Shown: positions 26,101 through 35,196, counted from the first letter of the stretch. The stretch: 64,000 nt of DNA from Rothia sp. P100 (GCF_023712425.1 NZ_JAMAYG010000003.1:310001-374000); one strand, 5' to 3'. Numbers and translations: made by a program. The notes: generated from the sequence alone by a model not told the origin.

Positions 26101-28066
26101 GGCTATCCGATTCGCGCTTGCCCAGCAGGTAGGCGTTCAGTGCGTCCTCGTAGAGGTCAGCTACCTCGTCGGGCACTACCCCCTCGGGCAGGGTGACGCC
26201 GAAGTCGTAGAGCAGGAAGGAGCGTCCATCAGCGGGGGTGATGTCGTAGGGCTTCTGATCCACCACGACCATGCCCATGTTCTGCATGACCGGCAACAGC
26301 TCGGTGAGGGTGTGGGCGTCAGAGAGGTAGGTCTTGAGGCGGGTTTCGCCGTCCCCCTCTGCACAACGCACAGCAGCCGGCTTGGTTTCGGTCAGGGACT
26401 CAAAAATCGCGATGTCCTCTACCGCGTTCTCCACTTCGTAGTCAGCGCGGTAGGTGCCAGGCACAGCTTCTGCCCAGTCGGACGCTGCGGCGCGGCCCAA
26501 TGCCGGCTCCTGACCCTGCTGGGTGAAGGTATCTTCAACGGCAGCGGCGGTAGCCTCACCCCAGGAGCGGGTGGCTTCCTGCAGGCGACGTTCAATAGGG
26601 CGAACGTCCACCGTGGGTATCACGTTGGGATCGCTCAGGCGCAGACGGAAGAAAATGCGGGCCAGCGATGAAGTAGAGAGGTATACGTCAAAGTCTAGGC
26701 TCTCGATATCTAAGAATTCGTGGAAAACCTTTTCAAGACGCTGGCGTACCAGGGTGTTGTAGCGGTCGCGGGGTAGAAAGACGGTGGCGGACACGAAACG
26801 ACCAAAGGCGTCGGGGCGCAGGAAGAGGCGGGTGGTGCGACGCTCTTCCAGACCCATGATGCCGCGGAAGGTTTCGGTTAGTTCATCAAGGTCAGCATGC
26901 AGGAGCTCCAAGCGGGGGTAGTCCTCGATGATGCCAGCCATAGTTTTATCAGAGTGAGATCCGGGTTGATAGCCCAGGTGGCGTCGCATAATGGCAATAC
27001 GCTCACGCACGATGGGGGTTTCAACCGCCGGTAGAGCGTAGGCCTGGCGGGAGAAGAGGCCTAGGATGACGTACTCCCCCACGATGGCGCCAGAGCGGTC
27101 AAAGTCGCGCACCCCAATGTAATCCAGGTATTCGTGGCGGTGCACGGTGGAGCGAGAGTTAGCCTTGGTGACATAGAGGGGTTTGGGTTCGCGGGCGTTA
27201 TGTAGCCCTAGCCCTGTGAGCACGGTGGGTTCATTGCCCTCCGTGGCAGCCAGGATGCCCAGGGCGCTACCCAGACGGTCGCTAAGCACCAGTTGGTCAG
27301 CGCGCTCTGAGAGGTCGCGCTCCTTGACGCCCATGAAGAGGAAGTTACCGCGGGTCAGCCAGCGCAAAAACTCCTGTACGGATTCCACACGGGTAGCGGG
27401 GTCGGTTTCTGAGTTCAATTCCCCGGTGTAATGCTCGGACCCACCCAGGGTCACTCCCGAGAGTTCGGTGAGACGGTCAGCGATATCGAGCACGCGGCTG
27501 GCCATGGCGTCACTGTCGCGGGAGGCACGGCGTACGTCCACTAATACTGCCTGGATTTCCTCTTCGAGGGTTGAGCCGGCTTCCTCATTGAGGCGGCTGG
27601 TAAGTTGCACTGCAATCCAGGATTCGATGATGGTTCCGCGCGAGTCACCCTTGTTCTGGTCGATCCGGGGCATAACGGCGGTATCGCCGCTGGCAACGGG
27701 CTGATCGAAGCCGGCGCCGGCCAGGCTGGTAATCTCTCCCTCGTCATTACGGGCTACCAAGAAGGTGGGGTGAATCAGACCCGAGATACCACCCCACTGG
27801 GCGGCAATTTGGGCGGTGATGGATGAAACCAGGAAGCTGGTGTCATCAACAACGACCAGCAGGGTGCTACCGGCATCGGTATTGTGCACGGTGACCAGTG
27901 CTTCGCCAGGCTGACGCTTAGCAGCAAGTTCGCGGTGGGTCTGTGCGAGGCTGGTCAGCTCCTCGCTGGTCATACCTTCTAATTCTTCAGCTGAGCTGTG
28001 GAGGTAGTAATCGTTAATCCAGCTTTCGGAGCCGGACCACTGGGGTGAACGAGTGTTCGTAAGCAA
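23171..28066 (-). CDS. gdh: NAD-dependent glutamate dehydrogenase, large (180-kDa) class
   Basis: A 1631-aa enzyme that oxidatively deaminates glutamate to 2-oxoglutarate and ammonia with NAD. Start TTG 28066 with AAAGG upstream. The N-terminal about 640 residues hold the regulatory ACT-like region typical of this class. The catalytic core follows, with GGLRWSDRREDFRTEVLGL near residue 815, IPTGAKGGFYPK, LVVAADKGTASFSDTAN, GEGGNLGFTQLGRIEAA and NTDAIDNSAGVETSDREVN. A long C-terminal helical domain completes the length. A core-only paralog is transcribed divergently 328 bp away. Confidence 0.96.
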   Translation of the reverse strand: MLTNTRSPQWSGSESWINDYYLHSSAEELEGMTSEELTSLAQTHRELAAKRQPGEALVTVHNTDAGSTLLVVVDDTSFLVSSITAQIAAQWGGISGLIHPTFLVARNDEGEITSLAGAGFDQPVASGDTAVMPRIDQNKGDSRGTIIESWIAVQLTSRLNEEAGSTLEEEIQAVLVDVRRASRDSDAMASRVLDIADRLTELSGVTLGGSEHYTGELNSETDPATRVESVQEFLRWLTRGNFLFMGVKERDLSERADQLVLSDRLGSALGILAATEGNEPTVLTGLGLHNAREPKPLYVTKANSRSTVHRHEYLDYIGVRDFDRSGAIVGEYVILGLFSRQAYALPAVETPIVRERIAIMRRHLGYQPGSHSDKTMAGIIEDYPRLELLHADLDELTETFRGIMGLEERRTTRLFLRPDAFGRFVSATVFLPRDRYNTLVRQRLEKVFHEFLDIESLDFDVYLSTSSLARIFFRLRLSDPNVIPTVDVRPIERRLQEATRSWGEATAAAVEDTFTQQGQEPALGRAAASDWAEAVPGTYRADYEVENAVEDIAIFESLTETKPAAVRCAEGDGETRLKTYLSDAHTLTELLPVMQNMGMVVVDQKPYDITPADGRSFLLYDFGVTLPEGVVPDEVADLYEDALNAYLLGKRESDSLDRLILAEKLSWEQVRIFRAYTHYLLQLGRGFTAEFMSDTLLDYPKATALLARYFDVSFNPAADFDSQDAREQAREDVWAQLGVVLDAIPTLDVDRFMRSLATVMAATLRTNAYMGRDSLALKVSPQQIDFAPLPRPLYEIFVYSRRVEGVHLRFGSIARGGLRWSDRREDFRTEVLGLVKAQMVKNAVIIPTGAKGGFYPKQLPNPALDRDAWINEGRESYKVFIRSLLDVTDNLSVAADGTETVVRPEGVLARDGDDYYLVVAADKGTASFSDTANAISAEYDFWLGDAFASGGSVGYDHKAMGITARGAWESVKRHFAELGIDCQHEEFTAVGIGDMSGDVFGNGLMRSRPTRLVAAFDHRDIFLDPAPDAEASFEERVRLYKLPRSSWQDYNPELISEGGGVYSRGAKSIPVSDQVREVLGLDEGVTEMSPPELLSAILKAPVDLLYNGGIGTYVKGSTETHAEVGDKANDPIRVDGADLRARIVGEGGNLGFTQLGRIEAARKGIIINTDAIDNSAGVETSDREVNIKILVDRLVAHGELSGEERASFIEAQREDVGAQVLETNRRQNVLLQAERHGVIPGVEGYIRLMHDLEKNAGLNREVEFLPTDETIRERYEATQETLNGPELSVLAAYVKIHLTEQLEATNIADDPYLACVLTDYFPPALVERFGQHLETHPLRKQIICTRVANEIVDLAGITHVFRAIEETGVGVDAVARAFYVSRETFNVGKSAKLHRDLPANIPLDAWQSVIRDWQRVLDRLVRWFAAERSVVVGTPIAAMIERFRPVAELLPELPNYFADDTRARVRALRNQAEEWGLPEELTVNWIREFEAFALMDVVRTAEAHGLDAELVARVYYSVYDRFAVDHLLTMISKLPRNDRWETLARSSLRDDLYEIAASLALKVLQESGEGIVAGEEGGDEALERWITAHPVRISHVDSMLEEIKQTAPAADGRPRLAVLQVALRTLRGAVS

Positions 28067-28394
28067 GGGGTTACCTTTCGCTGTCTTCTAATCACGTCTT
28101 TGTGACATCTGGACGCAACAGTGCGTGCCTCATCCTTAATAGTAGACCCCGCTTTAGGTTTGGTGAACTACAACACCACCCAGAAGGAGGGGTTTATCAA
28201 ATGCCAGAAAGGGGCCCCCTCACCCTATGCACCCACCATATTTTGCCACAACAAGCCAGCCCTAACCTGTCTATTTAAAACAGGCACTCTCCTTGGATTG
28301 TGCACACGTTCCTCATTCTTGAGCTGGTAATTTTCGCGAGACGCTTCATCTCATATTTTAGAGAAGCGCTTCTACTTGGGGTTACTTCTATTTT
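28067..28394. promoter_or_regulatory. divergent intergenic region between the two glutamate dehydrogenase genes
   Basis: 328 bp without a gene. The clearest element is the perfect palindrome AGAAGCGCTTCT (28362-28373), 21 bp before the ATG of the short gene; its GAAGCGCTTC core resembles operators of LacI-type regulators. A weaker repeat is CCTGT...ACAGG near 28266-28284. An in-frame TAG at 28359 rules out a longer N-terminus for the short GDH. I see no coding relic of the missing N-terminus. Confidence 0.5.
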
Positions 28395-30722
28395 ATGCTG
28401 GGACTTCTAGACGTCGCGCGCTATCAACGCGCCATAGAGGAAGGGCCCCTTTTGTCAGCCTCACCCCACGCCGAACTTTCAGAGAAAGTTCTCTACGCTT
28501 ACTCCCGCTACCTGATTCAACTCGGTGCGGGCTTCCCCCAGGCTGTTACTGACCAGGCAGTTGCCCAGAATCCCGCCCTCGCTGCGACAATCGTTGATGT
28601 CTTCGAAACTGGCTTTGACCCAGCCCGCGGCGGCGAAGCGGAGGAACGCCGCGCCGCCCAGCGCAAGGCTGCTGCCAGCGCCCAAGTCGATATTGATGCA
28701 CTGACCGACGCTGATACCAAGACATACTTCTCCCGCCTACTAGAAGTAGTGCTTGCCACTGTTCGCACCAACGCTTATCAGGGCAAGGAGTCTCTGGCTC
28801 TCAAAATTAGCACCCGCGATGTTTCCTTCGCCCCCCTCCCCAGGCCCCTGTTTGAAATCTTTGTAGAAGCAGACACTGTTGAGGGTGTGCACCTGCGCTT
28901 TGGTAAGGTGGCCCGCGGCGGTCTGCGCTGGTCTGATCGCCCCGAGGACTTCCGCACCGAGGTGCTGGGCCTGGTTAAGGCTCAGGTCACCAAAAACGCG
29001 GTTATTATCCCCACCGGTTCAAAGGGCGGTTTTGTGCCCAAGAACCTGCCTGATCGCGACGCTGAGCAGGAAAAGTATAACGAGAGGGGCGTTGCCGCCT
29101 ACCGCCTCTTCATCCAGTCTCTACTGGATGTCACCGACAACCTGGTCACCGAGGGCGGGCACCCCAAGATTGTTCGCCCCGATCACGTGGTGGCTTTGGA
29201 CGACAATGACCACTACCTGGTGGTTGCTGCCGATAAGGGCACCGCAACCTTCTCAGATATCGCCAACGGCATCTCCGTAGATAACGGCTTCTGGCTAGGC
29301 GATGCTTTTGCCTCCGGCGGATCAATCGGCTTTGATCACAAGGAAATGGGCATCACCGCCCGCGGCGCATGGGAGTCCGTCAAGCGCCACTTTGCTGCCC
29401 AGCAGCACGACGCTCAGGCTGAAGAGTTCACCATGGTCGGCATTGGCGGCATGGCGGGCGACGTCTTTGGTAACGGTGCTCTGCTGTCCGAGCACATCCG
29501 CCTCATCGGCGCCTTCGACTCCCGCCACATCTTCCTGGACCCCAACCCGGATGCCGCTACCTCCTTGGCTGAGCGCAAGCGCCTCTTTGAGCTGCCCCGC
29601 GCCTACTGGACCGACTACAACACCGAGCTGATCTCGGCAGGCGGTGGCGTCTTCTCCCGTTGGGACACCGAGATCCCGGTATCCGCTGAGGTACGCGAAG
29701 CCCTGGCCCTTGAGGCCAACAGCGCAGAAACCCTCACCGCTGACGAGCTAATCATTGCCCTGCTCAAAGCACCCGTTGACTTGCTCTACACCGGCGGCAC
29801 CGGCACTTACGTGCGCGAAACCGGCGAGACCAACAAGGACGCAGGAGACTCCTCCAACGACCACCTGCGTATTACCGCACCCGAGCTGCGCGTGCGCGTC
29901 ATTTCGGAGGGCGGCAACCTGGGCCTGACCCAGCGTGCTCGTATCGAGGCTGCAGCAGGTGGCATCCTGGTCAACACTGACGCTATCGATAACTCAGCCG
30001 GTGTGGAGACCTCTGACCGCGAGGTTAACCTCAAGATTCTGATGAATCTGGCGATTGAAGCAGGCGAATTTAGTGCCTCAGACCGCCCCGACTTTATTGC
30101 TGACCAGGTAGAAGAGGTGGGGCAGCGCGTGCTGCGTTCCAACCTGGAACAGAACGTACTGCTTCAGGCAGAGCGTTGCGGTGTCTTTGGCACCGACGAA
30201 ATCGCCGGCGAATTCATGGACCACCTGACCGAAACCGTGCACCTGAACCGCGAGGTAGAGCTCCTACCTTCGGATGAGGAGCTAGCGGACCGGGTGGAGG
30301 CAAACGTGCCACTGACCAGCCCCGAGCTGTCCGTGCTGGTTGCCTACGCCAAGATTGACCTGGCCCAGGCTCTGGTAGAAAGCGGTTACGCTAACGAACC
30401 AGACCTGGAACTCAGCGATGTACTTGCCGACTACTTCCCGGCAGCAGCAACCGAGAAGTTCGGCCACCACTTTGATAAGCACCCGCTACGTAGCGAGATT
30501 ATTGCTACCCGCGCAGCAAACCGCATGATTAACCACTCCGGCATTAGCTTTGTCTATGAGATGCAGAAGAAGCACGGCGCGTCGGTCAACGATGTAGCCC
30601 GCGCCTTCCGCGCTGCTCGCCTTGAAATCGGTATCCCCGATATTGAAAGTAACGGCGATTTTGAGGCATGGGTAGAAGGCGCACAGGCTCTGCGAGCGCT
30701 GATTGATCAGAAGCTAAGCTAA
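28395..30722 (+). CDS. core-only NAD-glutamate dehydrogenase-like protein
   Basis: A 775-aa paralog of the 1631-aa enzyme. It starts inside the helical region before the catalytic domain (ARYQRAIEEGPLLSASPHAE). It keeps GGLRWSDRPEDFRTEVLGL near residue 174, IPTGSKGGFVPKN, VVAADKGTATFSDIAN, SEGGNLGLTQRARIEAA and NTDAIDNSAGVETSDREVN. It ends at ALRALIDQKLS, where the large enzyme continues for about 200 residues. So about 640 N-terminal and 200 C-terminal residues are absent, while the core is intact and has no stops. It is shorter than the known 115- and 180-kDa classes. Likely active or a partner of the large enzyme; neither is shown. Confidence 0.85.
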   Translation: MLGLLDVARYQRAIEEGPLLSASPHAELSEKVLYAYSRYLIQLGAGFPQAVTDQAVAQNPALAATIVDVFETGFDPARGGEAEERRAAQRKAAASAQVDIDALTDADTKTYFSRLLEVVLATVRTNAYQGKESLALKISTRDVSFAPLPRPLFEIFVEADTVEGVHLRFGKVARGGLRWSDRPEDFRTEVLGLVKAQVTKNAVIIPTGSKGGFVPKNLPDRDAEQEKYNERGVAAYRLFIQSLLDVTDNLVTEGGHPKIVRPDHVVALDDNDHYLVVAADKGTATFSDIANGISVDNGFWLGDAFASGGSIGFDHKEMGITARGAWESVKRHFAAQQHDAQAEEFTMVGIGGMAGDVFGNGALLSEHIRLIGAFDSRHIFLDPNPDAATSLAERKRLFELPRAYWTDYNTELISAGGGVFSRWDTEIPVSAEVREALALEANSAETLTADELIIALLKAPVDLLYTGGTGTYVRETGETNKDAGDSSNDHLRITAPELRVRVISEGGNLGLTQRARIEAAAGGILVNTDAIDNSAGVETSDREVNLKILMNLAIEAGEFSASDRPDFIADQVEEVGQRVLRSNLEQNVLLQAERCGVFGTDEIAGEFMDHLTETVHLNREVELLPSDEELADRVEANVPLTSPELSVLVAYAKIDLAQALVESGYANEPDLELSDVLADYFPAAATEKFGHHFDKHPLRSEIIATRAANRMINHSGISFVYEMQKKHGASVNDVARAFRAARLEIGIPDIESNGDFEAWVEGAQALRALIDQKLS

Positions 30723-30744
30723 CCTGCCCGGCACTATCTCTCTA

Positions 30745-30794
30745 AAAATACCCCCTGACTGTCCCCGTTTATTCGGGGCGGGCGGGGGTATTTT
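30745..30794. terminator. terminator between the short GDH and the MFS gene
   Basis: Arms AAAATACCCCC (30745-30755) and GGGGGTATTTT (30784-30794), with an inner stem CCCCG/CGGGG. A/T tails on both sides suit termination in both directions for the convergent genes. Confidence 0.85.
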
Positions 30795-30867
30795 GCTGAT
30801 AGGGGCTTTATTAATGAGGCAAGGACGCCGCGGATTGACGTCCTTACCCCGGTCAGCGAGATGTCGC

Positions 30868-32181
30868 TTAGCTCTTAGTGTTATCGATATCGACCAGGGT
30901 GAGCTTGCCAGTTTCACGGGTGTTCAGGGCAACCAGGCTGGCAAGGAGTGCCATCGCGGCGGTAAAGGCGGCAGGACCAACCCAGCTGGCGAGATTATCC
31001 CCGGCAAGGGCTGTAGCAGCTGCAGGTGCAATACCTCCGGAGAGGGCAAACCCGATTTGGGTTCCCAGGGCTAGGCCGGTCACGCGTACTGCGGTGGGGA
31101 ACATTTCGCCGTAGAAAGAGGGCCAAATACCGTTGGCCATAGAGTAGAAAGCGCCGTGCATCAGTACCCCGAAAATGAAGACCAGGGGAATATTTCCTTC
31201 GGTGATGGCATGCAGGTAGGGGAACATGAGCCCGCCAGCGACCAGGGCTCCGGCAGCAAAGATGGGCTTGCGGCCCACTTTGTCTGCCAGAAGCGCCCAC
31301 AGGGGTATGGCTAGGAGGCTGAGCCCGTTAGAGGCGATGGGCACCCAGAGCATAGTGGAGGATTCGATGCCGTGGCCCTTGGTGGCAAAGGAGATGGAGA
31401 AGGTGGTGAAAACCATGTTGACGGTGTTAACCATGGCGCAGAGGGCTACGGTGATGACCGCGCGCTTGTGGCTGGAGAAAACCTGGCCCAGCGGAGTCAC
31501 ACGGTGTACGGACACCACAGCTTGTTCGCGGGTTTCAGTGAAACGCGGGGCCTCTTCGAGACGGCGGCGAATAATCCAGGCAGCGACCACCACAAAGGCT
31601 GAGAGCCAGAAGGGGACGCGCCATCCCCAGCTCAGTAACTGCTCTTCGGGTAGAGCTGCGAAAGGTAGGAAGACGGCGGTAGCCAGCAGGGAGCCGAACT
31701 GGGTGCCGTGTAGCGTCCAGGAGGTAGTAAAGGCTCGCTGATGGTCATGGGAGTGCTCCAGGGACATGGAGATAGCGCTGGCCTGCTCACCGGATGCCGA
31801 GAGCCCCTGCAACACGCGGCAGAGCACCAGCAAGATGGGTGCAACAATGCCCGCCTGGTCATAGGTGGGCAAGCAGCCGATGGCGAAGGTAGCGACACCC
31901 ATCATGAAGAGGGTCAGCATGAGCACGAACTTCCGCCCAAACCGATCTCCTAGCGGCCCCATGAGCAGGGCACCTAGGGGACGCACCACGTAGGCAACGC
32001 CCAGCACCATCATGGATTTGAGAATGCCCGCAGCGTCCGAATCATCGGGGAAGAAGATAGGCCCCAGCACCAGGGCAGCCGCAGTGCCAAACACCGCGAA
32101 ATCGTAGTATTCCAGGGCAGAGCCGATCCAGGAGGCCAAGGCGGCTCGGCGCGGCGATTTCTGCTGGGCTAGTGCACTCAT
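30868..32181 (-). CDS. MFS transporter, metabolite:H+ symporter (MHS) family
   Basis: From ATG 32181 the product has 437 residues. The opening RRAALASWIGSALEYYDFAVFGTAAALVLG is the MHS signature, followed by GPLGDRFGRKF between helices 2 and 3 and 12 predicted membrane spans. ProP, ShiA and citrate/ketoglutarate permeases belong here; they import organic acids or osmolytes with protons. The substrate is not readable. An organic acid would fit the neighbouring glutamate dehydrogenases, but that is a guess. Confidence 0.88.
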   Translation of the reverse strand: MSALAQQKSPRRAALASWIGSALEYYDFAVFGTAAALVLGPIFFPDDSDAAGILKSMMVLGVAYVVRPLGALLMGPLGDRFGRKFVLMLTLFMMGVATFAIGCLPTYDQAGIVAPILLVLCRVLQGLSASGEQASAISMSLEHSHDHQRAFTTSWTLHGTQFGSLLATAVFLPFAALPEEQLLSWGWRVPFWLSAFVVVAAWIIRRRLEEAPRFTETREQAVVSVHRVTPLGQVFSSHKRAVITVALCAMVNTVNMVFTTFSISFATKGHGIESSTMLWVPIASNGLSLLAIPLWALLADKVGRKPIFAAGALVAGGLMFPYLHAITEGNIPLVFIFGVLMHGAFYSMANGIWPSFYGEMFPTAVRVTGLALGTQIGFALSGGIAPAAATALAGDNLASWVGPAAFTAAMALLASLVALNTRETGKLTLVDIDNTKS

Positions 32182-32299
32182 GGTGACTCCCGGTATCAAA
32201 GTGTGTGTTAGGGCTTGTCAGCACCTGCCGGGTGACACTGTGCGAACATAGGCGCTACTCTATGGCCGAGGTCGCACAGAGGTCAACATTCGAGGTGCG

Positions 32300-32833
32300 T
32301 CATCCCGCATGCTGAGTTCGCTCTCTGAAAAACAGACTGCTAGGGACAGGAACCTGAGAACAAATTAGCTCAGGTTTCAAAAGTGGACTCTCTGGCAAAC
32401 AATAATCAGATGGTTCAGTCACAATAGAAATTTCATCAGGATCAAGGCCATACCACTTGCTGATGGAACGTACTGATCAACCGATTTGCGACCGAGTATT
32501 AGGGTTTAGATCTACCGCTTGACTCACCATCGCGATACGAACGGGAACGATTTCAATGGGTGATCCCTGTCCTTTTGCTTCAACACCGGCAGCTGTTGCC
32601 ACTTCTTTGCCAAAATTGCGAGACAGATTGACTACTTTGATGTAAGAAGCGGTCTCAGCTATAGCTTGTAGCTTCTCAAGCGTGATATCGATACTCCCAT
32701 TATTTGACATAGAGAATCTCATAAGGGGTCTTGCCTGATACAGCTAAAACCTCTTTCAGTTGCCTAAACGCTGGCAGCAAAAGGGGAGTCATGGAAGGAA
32801 CGAACGCCCCCCTTCGTTATAGGCAGGGACATC
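32300..32833 (-). pseudogene. decayed GT2 glycosyltransferase gene (DPM/GtrB-like)
   Basis: Minus-strand pieces in changing frames spell a GT2 enzyme. DVPAYNEG lies at 32806-32833, RQLKEVLAVSGKTPYEILYV just downstream, then one base out of frame NNGSIDITLEKLQAIAE and YIKVVNLSRNFGKEVATAAG. An in-frame TGA at 32477-32479 is followed by a further open tail (SISKWYGLDPDEISIVTEPS) to the stop at 32300. NDGS has become NNGS and the DxD region is gone. A clear pseudogene at the end of the polysaccharide cluster. The gap 32182-32299 holds only the MFS upstream region. Confidence 0.8.
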
Positions 32834-32852
32834 TGTTTGCGTAAAAGTAATA

Positions 32853-32872
32853 GCCCAGCTTCAGGCTGGGAG
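32853..32872. repeat. small hairpin between the GT2 relic and the GT2 gene
   Basis: CCCAGC and GCTGGG arms with loop TTCAG, in the gap after the stop of the glycosyltransferase at 32891. It could end the polysaccharide operon, but no strong T-run follows. Confidence 0.35.
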
Positions 32873-32890
32873 GTTAGCCTCGTTCAAAAA

Positions 32891-33916
32891 TCAGGAGGAC
32901 CTAGGAATCTTTCGTATCAAAGTGACGAGGGTAGGAATGATTCTGAGAGCACCTAAATCAAAAGCTAAGAACACCTGGGGTATCACGAGGGAAAGTTTAG
33001 AGTTCACATTGGTTTTTTGTACGCCCTGGCGGATGTAGATATTGTGACGCCACCTTTTTCCAAAGCATTGCCGCAAGGTATCTATGATGCGCTGATAGTC
33101 AGCTGCTGTTGCTTGACGGTACCCTAGGAGCCGATAGGGTTGCCCAATACCTAGATGTTCCAGCATCAAGTACTGCAACTCATCTCTGTAAGCCGGTGCT
33201 GAATCCCCAAATTTCTCCCACAAGTAACCAAGCGCCGGGTAGATATCAAAAATAGCGGATTTTGAGGAATTCATAATCGAGTTATTCACATCGATTACAT
33301 AGTTATAAACATACTCCGGGGCATAGTATATAGAGGCAGATTGGGATGTCACGTAAGGCATGAGCGCAAGATCTTCATAGATGCGGCCCACCGGAAATCT
33401 GTTGCCCTCATACAATTCAGTACGGTGAACCCTGGTCCAAGAAGCTGGCTTAGACAAAATCATGCGTCGGCGAGCGCTTTCAGTATCAAGGTTCCTATAT
33501 TCTGGGCAGACCTCAAGCTCTTTGACTAAGTTGCCGTTGGCATCCACAAGATTAATGTTAAAGAAAATCGTGTCTTTTCCAGCCTCCATACCCCGTGAAA
33601 CAGCCTCAAGATAGTCAGGCTGCCATGTGTCATCCGGGTCTAAGAAAGTGACATAGGTAGAGCGCTCTACTAGATCCAACCCCAGGTTACGCGCTGACGA
33701 AACGCCACCGTTCTCCTTATGGTGCACTTCGATCCAAGGATACCGCGTGGAGTATTCCGCTAAAATTTTGCTCGTTTGGTCAGTTGAACCATCGTCAATG
33801 CATAAGAGGCGTAGCCGCATTGTTTCTAGTCTGGTCTGTGCAAGAACACTGTCAAGGCAGCGTGCAAGGTGGTCTTGCATATTATAGATAGCCAGAATTA
33901 CGGTCAGGTCATACAT
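32891..33916 (-). CDS. family 2 glycosyltransferase
   Basis: A 341-aa GT-A enzyme. It begins YDLTVILAIYNMQDHLARCL and carries CIDDGSTDQTSKIL (nucleotide-sugar site), NGGVSSARNLGLD and TFLDPDDTWQPDYLEA with the metal-binding DPDD. The C-terminus is helical and matches CPS/teichoic-type transferases. It adds a sugar to a surface polysaccharide or wall polymer; the sugar is unknown. It overlaps the upstream flippase-like gene by 8 bp. Confidence 0.9.
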   Translation of the reverse strand: MYDLTVILAIYNMQDHLARCLDSVLAQTRLETMRLRLLCIDDGSTDQTSKILAEYSTRYPWIEVHHKENGGVSSARNLGLDLVERSTYVTFLDPDDTWQPDYLEAVSRGMEAGKDTIFFNINLVDANGNLVKELEVCPEYRNLDTESARRRMILSKPASWTRVHRTELYEGNRFPVGRIYEDLALMPYVTSQSASIYYAPEYVYNYVIDVNNSIMNSSKSAIFDIYPALGYLWEKFGDSAPAYRDELQYLMLEHLGIGQPYRLLGYRQATAADYQRIIDTLRQCFGKRWRHNIYIRQGVQKTNVNSKLSLVIPQVFLAFDLGALRIIPTLVTLIRKIPRSS

Positions 33917-35189
33917 CTGATGTGGTGTCCTTTGAACGCAGGGCTAGTCCGCCCAAGTGAATAATAACGCCCGCAGATGGTCCTGCAATAAGGCCAATGA
34001 TAGAACGTAGCGCAAGATCAAGGGGAAGATAAAGACAGGCCAGCGCCACAAGAACAGTAAGAGCCCAACCTGCCAGATAAAGTACGTGCTTGCCGCTTGC
34101 CAAACTGGCGGTCCCCGTCAACACCACCATCGCCATGATGGCGGATGCCAGGGTGAGGGCACTTAGTGTGAAGGGGGAGAGCACACCGGCGTAGTTGGCG
34201 TAGAGCAGGTTGAAAAGAAAGGGGCCCACTAGGTAGGCTGCCACAGCGCCTAGAACACCAATTCCGGCCAACGCGATGAGAGGCTTCGCCAAAGCAGCTA
34301 GGGGCCGGTGCTGTTGGCGCAGGAAAGCAGAGATCGCAACACCTTGGAACATCTGTAGTGGAATCATGATGGGGGCACGCGTAATACTGATACCTAAGAT
34401 GAGGGCAGCGAGTAGCAGAGCCTCTTCGGCGCCCCGGGTTTGCCCTACTGATGCTTTGAGAATAACGGGAAACCCGGTGACCATCACTGCATATGCAGCG
34501 GAGGTAAGAATTGACCAACCAAGGGTGCGCATTGACCGAGAGGCAGACGTATCACCCCTCACTGAACCTAGTCGACGCCCATTTGATGACACCGTGAACA
34601 GCAGCAGCCATAAAATCACCGGAGCAAGAACTGCGTATTGAAAGCCCCAAAGGGAGCCGAAGGTTAAGGCGACCAGAGCTACGAGTGCAAGACGGATGAG
34701 GGCTTCCCAGCTGCCCAACCAGGCAAAAATTGTCCATTGGCCGGTGCCGGCAGCTGCACCGACAACCGTCACATGGCAGGCGTAGAGAATAGCTCCACCA
34801 GCTACCACCAATACCGGCATGAGATAGTTTTCCCCAAGGATTCTCTGGCCCCACAGGGGGGAAGTCGTCACCAGAAGCAAAGCAACGGCACTTCCCCAGA
34901 GGGCAGCAAGAGGTAGCAGCCTTGCCCCGCGCCCCGCCTTGGCGTTAGACAGTTGACTGCTACCGCTGGCACGAGTCACTTCCTGTTGTATACCTAACAG
35001 AGCCCCGAAGGTACCAAACATGAGAGCCCAGAAAACTAAAAACTGTGCATTATCTTGCGGGCTTAGCACTTTAGAGGTTATGACGGTCACCGCAAAAACA
35101 GCAAGCGCTCCAACGATTGACGAAAAAGCAATCCCTAAGGATTGCTTTCTTGTAATCACCGGCGGTGTACTCTGAAATTCTTCAGACAT
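33909..35189 (-). CDS. flippase-like polysaccharide transport membrane protein
   Basis: A 426-aa protein with about 12 to 14 hydrophobic segments (KQSLGIAFSSIVGALAVF, then VTVITSKVLSPQDNAQFLVF). This layout fits the Wzx/MOP oligosaccharide flippase superfamily, which turns lipid-linked sugar units across the membrane. No charged catalytic motif is seen. Its place between a GT2 gene and a DPM-like transferase supports the role. The precise subfamily is uncertain. Confidence 0.78.
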   Translation of the reverse strand: MSEEFQSTPPVITRKQSLGIAFSSIVGALAVFAVTVITSKVLSPQDNAQFLVFWALMFGTFGALLGIQQEVTRASGSSQLSNAKAGRGARLLPLAALWGSAVALLLVTTSPLWGQRILGENYLMPVLVVAGGAILYACHVTVVGAAAGTGQWTIFAWLGSWEALIRLALVALVALTFGSLWGFQYAVLAPVILWLLLFTVSSNGRRLGSVRGDTSASRSMRTLGWSILTSAAYAVMVTGFPVILKASVGQTRGAEEALLLAALILGISITRAPIMIPLQMFQGVAISAFLRQQHRPLAALAKPLIALAGIGVLGAVAAYLVGPFLFNLLYANYAGVLSPFTLSALTLASAIMAMVVLTGTASLASGKHVLYLAGWALTVLVALACLYLPLDLALRSIIGLIAGPSAGVIIHLGGLALRSKDTTSDV

Positions 35190-35196
35190 TGGTTAC

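Noticed and set aside
26033-26671. 212-codon plus-strand frame opposite the large GDH gene
   Set aside because: Antisense shadow caused by GC-biased codons; the minus-strand protein is unmistakable.
28121-28330. 69-codon frame in the gap between the two GDH genes
   Set aside because: No ribosome site, no recognisable motif and unusual composition.
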